A DNA stretch of 64,000 nucleotides from Falsirhodobacter sp051195255. GTDB lineage: Bacteria; Pseudomonadota; Alphaproteobacteria; Rhodobacterales; Rhodobacteraceae. Position 1 is the stretch's first letter; every line of letters begins with the position of its first letter. The DNA is taken from NCBI RefSeq assembly GCF_051195255.1, contig NZ_JBNJLK010000010.1, positions 1-64,000 on the forward strand, written 5' to 3'. A program made the translations under genes and the position numbers. The notes under the pieces were generated by a model. That model had not been told where the DNA came from, did not search any database, and saw only the letters and a program-made list of their open reading frames with translations. This document shows positions 61,200-64,000 of this stretch, piece by piece.

Positions 61200-62578
61200 G
61201 CCACAAAGCCCATGCGGCGGGTGATGTCGGACAGGTCCGGCAGGGCGCGCGTTCCTTCGCCGGCCAGGTTCATGCGGGCCAGCCATTGCTGGAACTCCGG
61301 CGCGGGGGCCAGCCCGCTGATCGTGCGCAGGTAGTCGATATCCTCGAAGGCGAGGCTTTGGTAGGACAGCATCACGTCATCCGCGCCCGGCACCGTGATC
61401 ACGAAGTTGACGCCGGCGGCGGCCAGCACGGTCATCAGCGTGTCCATGTCGTCCTGATCCGCCTCCACGTGGTTGGTGTAGCAGACATCCACCCCCATCG
61501 GCAGGCCAAGGATCTTGCCGCAGAAATGATCCTCCAGCCCCGCGCGGATGATCTGCTTGCCGTCATAGAGGTATTCGGGGCCGATGAAGCCCACGACCGT
61601 GTTCACCAGAAGCGGGCGGAAGGCGCGGGCGACGCCGTAGGCCCGCGCCTCCAGCGTCTGCTGGTCCACGCCGTGATGGGCGCCGGCGGACAGGGCCGCC
61701 CCCTGCCCCGTTTCGAAATACATCACGTCCTGCCCCACGGTGCCGCGGTTCAGCGACAGGGCCGCGTCCTGCGCCTCGGCCAGAAGGGCAAGGTCGATGC
61801 CGAAGCCGCGATTGGCGCCTTCGGTCCCGGCGATGGACTGGAAGACCAGATCCAGCGGGCCGCCCCGTTCCATCACCTCAAGACTATTGGTCACGTGGGT
61901 CAGGACGCAGGTCTGCGTCGGCATGTCGAACCGCTGGCGCAACCCGTCCAGCGCGGTCAGCATGTGCAGGCAGTTTTCCACGCTGTCGGAGGCGGGGTTG
62001 ATCCCGATCACCGCATCCCCCGCCCCGCGCAGCAGCCCGTCCAGCACCGCCACGGCGATGCCCTTCAGATCGTCCGCCGGATGGTTCGGCTGTAACCGCG
62101 TCGACAGGCGTCCCTTCAGGCCCAGCGTGTTGCGGAAGCGGGTCACGACCTCGGCCTTGCGGGCCACGCGGATCAGGTCCTGGTTGCGCATCAGCTTGGA
62201 CACGGCGGCCACCATTTCCGGTGTCAGGCCGCGGGCCACGGCGGTCAGGTCGGCGGTCGTGGTGGCGGGCGACAAGAGCCAGTCGCGCAGGCCCCCCACC
62301 GTCATGGAGGCGACCGGCGCGAAGGCCGCGCGGTCATGGGCGTCGATGATCAGGCGCGTGACCTCGTCCACCTCGTAGGGGATCAGGGCGGTGGTCAGGA
62401 ACTCCGCCAGCGGCAGGTCGGCCAGAACGTAGCGCGCGGCCACCCGTTCGGGCGCGGAGCGGGCGGCGATCCCCGCCAGCTGATCGCCCGAACGTTCCGG
62501 GGTGGCGGCTGCCAGAACCTGCGCCAGCCCGTCGAAGACAAAGCATTCCCCCCCGACAATAGCGCGATACTGGGGCAT
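61196..62578 (-). CDS. eutB: Ethanolamine ammonia-lyase large subunit EutB
   Basis: About 460 residues starting MPQYRAIVGGECFVFDGLAQ. Family blocks are LTPEMVAAVSKLMRNQDLIR, RLQPNHPADDLKGIAVAVLD, GAGDAVIGINPASDSVENCL and FQSIAGTEGANRGFGIDLAL. The catalytic (beta/alpha)8 barrel and the YFETGQGAALSAGAHHGVDQ segment are complete. It binds ethanolamine and adenosylcobalamin together with EutC. It is the first gene of the eutBC pair; the ~160-base gap upstream has no cobalamin-riboswitch-like features that I could see. Confidence 0.95.
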   Translation of the reverse strand: MPQYRAIVGGECFVFDGLAQVLAAATPERSGDQLAGIAARSAPERVAARYVLADLPLAEFLTTALIPYEVDEVTRLIIDAHDRAAFAPVASMTVGGLRDWLLSPATTTADLTAVARGLTPEMVAAVSKLMRNQDLIRVARKAEVVTRFRNTLGLKGRLSTRLQPNHPADDLKGIAVAVLDGLLRGAGDAVIGINPASDSVENCLHMLTALDGLRQRFDMPTQTCVLTHVTNSLEVMERGGPLDLVFQSIAGTEGANRGFGIDLALLAEAQDAALSLNRGTVGQDVMYFETGQGAALSAGAHHGVDQQTLEARAYGVARAFRPLLVNTVVGFIGPEYLYDGKQIIRAGLEDHFCGKILGLPMGVDVCYTNHVEADQDDMDTLMTVLAAAGVNFVITVPGADDVMLSYQSLAFEDIDYLRTISGLAPAPEFQQWLARMNLAGEGTRALPDLSDITRRMGFVA

Positions 62579-62741
62579 GAGGGGGCCTTTCCGAAACAGA
62601 CAGGCCCCAGCCTAGGACCGGCCGGCGACGCCGACCAGTCCCACCGTCGCGCACCGTAGCGAAGCACAGGCCGAGGTCGCCGCCTGCCGCTTTTTCGGGC
62701 CGTCCGCCGAAAACCTGACCGTCCCGCGAAGGTGGCCGATG

Positions 62742-63833
62742 TCAGCGCAGTTCGGCCAGATGGCCTGCGTCGAAACCCTGCACCTCTTGCCCCAGCCGCA
62801 CCTTGCGGGCCCATTCGGCGTCCGAGATCAGGGCCCGTCCCACGGCGATCAGGTCGAACTCCTCCCGCTCCATCCGCGCGATCAGGTCGTCGAGGGGGGT
62901 GTGGGCGGAGCTTTCGCCCCCGAACGCCGTCATGAAGTCGGAGTTCAGCCCGACCGACCCCACGCTGATCGTGGTGGCGCCCGTCAGCTTCTTCGCCCAG
63001 CCAGCGAAGTTCAGCACCGGGTCCAGATCGGCGAATTCCGGTTCCCAGAACCGGCGTTGCGAACAATGGAGCACGTCGACCCCCGCCTCCACCAGCGGCA
63101 AAAGCCAGTCCGTCATCTCGTCCGGGGTGGCGGCAAGGCGGGCGGCGTAGTCCTGCTGCTTCCACTGGCTGACGCGCAGGATCACGGGAAAGTCGGGGCC
63201 CACGGCGGCGCGGACGGCGCGAACGGCCTCGGCGGCGAAGCGGGACCGTTCGCGGATCGTGGCGCCCCCGAAGACGTCGCCGCGCGTGTTGGTTTCCCCC
63301 CAGAAGAACTGGTCGATCAGGTAGCCATGCGCGCCGTGCAGTTCCACCACGTCAAAGCCCGTGGCCTTGGCCGCCGCGGCCGCCTTGGCAAAGGCCGCCA
63401 CGGTGTCGGCGATGTCTTCCTCGGTCATGGAAACGCCGCGCGGATCGGCCGGACCCACAAGGGCCGAAGGGCTTTCCACGGGGGCCTCGGGCTCCCACTC
63501 CCCCGCCCGCGTCGATCCGGTGTGCCACACCTGCGGGCCGATCCGGCCGCCGGCACCATGCACGGCCTCCACCACCTCGGCCCAGCCCGAAAGGGCCGTG
63601 TCGCCGTGGAAGAAGGGGATGCCCGGCAGGTTGCGCGCGGCCGGTCGGTCGATCACGGTGCCTTCGGTCAGGATCAGGCCCACCTCCCCTTCGGCGCGCT
63701 TGCGGTAATAATCTGCCTGTGCCGCGCCGGGGATGCCCTTGGGGGCCATGTTCCGGGTCATGGGCGCCATGACGATGCGGTTCGGCAGGGTCAGACCCTT
63801 CAGGGTGAAGGGCTGAAAAAGGGCGGTGGACAT
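62742..63833 (-). CDS. Old Yellow Enzyme-family NADH:flavin oxidoreductase
   Basis: About 363 residues from MSTALFQPFTLKGLTLPNRI. The OYE barrel is clear: NRIVMAPMTRNMAPKGIPGA, RIGPQVWHTGSTRAGEWEP, the catalytic His region FDVVELHGAHGYLIDQFFWG, and DLIAVGRALISDAEWARKVR near the FMN phosphate site. It would use NAD(P)H to reduce activated alkenes, nitro compounds or similar electrophiles in the cytoplasm. It is divergent from an HxlR-type regulator with a palindromic operator between them, a common detoxification arrangement. Confidence 0.9.
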   Translation of the reverse strand: MSTALFQPFTLKGLTLPNRIVMAPMTRNMAPKGIPGAAQADYYRKRAEGEVGLILTEGTVIDRPAARNLPGIPFFHGDTALSGWAEVVEAVHGAGGRIGPQVWHTGSTRAGEWEPEAPVESPSALVGPADPRGVSMTEEDIADTVAAFAKAAAAAKATGFDVVELHGAHGYLIDQFFWGETNTRGDVFGGATIRERSRFAAEAVRAVRAAVGPDFPVILRVSQWKQQDYAARLAATPDEMTDWLLPLVEAGVDVLHCSQRRFWEPEFADLDPVLNFAGWAKKLTGATTISVGSVGLNSDFMTAFGGESSAHTPLDDLIARMEREEFDLIAVGRALISDAEWARKVRLGQEVQGFDAGHLAELR

Positions 63834-63863
63834 GGCTTTATCCTTCTGGTGATGTCGGATGCT

Positions 63864-63900
63864 AGGTATAGGTTGAACACCTGGTGTCAATCGGATACCT
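63864..63900. promoter_or_regulatory. Palindromic operator over divergent OYE/HxlR promoters
   Basis: An imperfect inverted repeat spans 63864-63900, with matching ends AGGTAT/ATACCT and inner arms ACACC/GGTGT. It contains TTGAAC-N17-TACCTT in the rightward direction and TTGACA-N16-TACCTA in the leftward direction, both reasonable sigma-70-type promoters. A repressor bound here would cover both promoters; the HxlR-type protein encoded immediately to the right is the obvious candidate. Confidence 0.55.
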
Positions 63901-63930
63901 TCGCCTCACCAGGTTACCCGGAGGATACCC

Positions 63931-64000
63931 ATGGACGGCGCCACCCGCTTTTCCGTCGATTGCCCCAGCCGGTTGCTGTTCGAACAGATCGCCGACAAGT
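63931..64000 (+). CDS. HxlR-family transcriptional regulator, 5' part only
   Basis: The last 70 bases encode MDGATRFSVDCPSRLLFEQI followed by ADK before the window ends, after a GGAGGA ribosome-binding site. The Cys-Pro-Ser-Arg followed by LFEQIADK matches the start of HxlR-type winged-helix regulators, in which an N-terminal cysteine often senses electrophiles or oxidants. It is divergent from the OYE gene. Only 23 residues are visible, so the assignment rests on this short motif and the context. Confidence 0.7.
   Translation, partial: MDGATRFSVDCPSRLLFEQIADK

Noticed and set aside
62579..62741. A cobalamin riboswitch upstream of eutB.
   Set aside because: The gap is only about 160 bases and I found no B12-box-like sequence or the long stem pattern expected.

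Overview
The window is a very GC-rich stretch of an alphaproteobacterial chromosome or large replicon. The protein families, the long chains of ATGA-overlapping genes and the many periplasmic-binding-protein ABC operons fit the Rhodobacteraceae (Rhodobacter/Paracoccus/Haematobacter type). This is inference; no rRNA or other marker gene is present.

Left edge (1-1090): the 5' part of an IS5-family insertion sequence. Its transposase is broken by two single-base frameshifts, and it sits inside an NCS1-type nucleobase/allantoin permease gene whose last 92 codons survive.

Type VI secretion locus (about 1.35-32.9 kb): vgrG, an unknown tail-anchored gene, tssG, tssF, tssE, hcp, tssC, tssB and tssA form one leftward block. 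An unknown gene, tagF, tssM, tssL (with OmpA domain), an FHA gene and tssK form a second leftward block. Between them lies a redox/signalling insert: a di-haem cytochrome c peroxidase, a histidine kinase and a double-receiver regulator (leftward), plus a membrane Fe-S/FHA/cNMP-like fusion and a TerB-like/flavin reductase/2Fe-2S ferredoxin fusion (rightward). A secreted pterin-binding-fold protein flanks the left end and two tandem overlapping LysR-type regulators flank the right end. Three intergenic regions of this locus (before tssA, before the peroxidase/Fe-S pair, before tssK/LysR) share the palindromic word CATGGGCNCATGNCAA. No clpV (tssH), tssJ, PAAR gene or PpkA/PppA pair is visible here.

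Metabolic and transport region (32.9-64 kb): a divergent MocR/flavin-nucleotide-binding pair; two polyamine-type ABC transporter operons. The second of these also carries a 2-hydroxyacid dehydrogenase, an RraA-like protein and a cytoplasmic gamma-glutamyltransferase-like protein, and has a divergent LysR. Then comes a dipeptide-type ABC operon with a fused permease-ATPase, a creatininase-family hydrolase and a YdiJ-like FAD/Fe-S dehydrogenase. Next is a taurine:pyruvate aminotransferase with a second class-III aminotransferase, an SDR, ethanolamine ammonia-lyase EutBC without microcompartment genes, and an Old Yellow Enzyme divergent from an HxlR-type regulator cut by the right edge.

Most gene starts were chosen from 4-bp stop/start overlaps or visible Shine-Dalgarno sequences. 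Functions are assigned by family resemblance read from the translated sequence; no database search was run.
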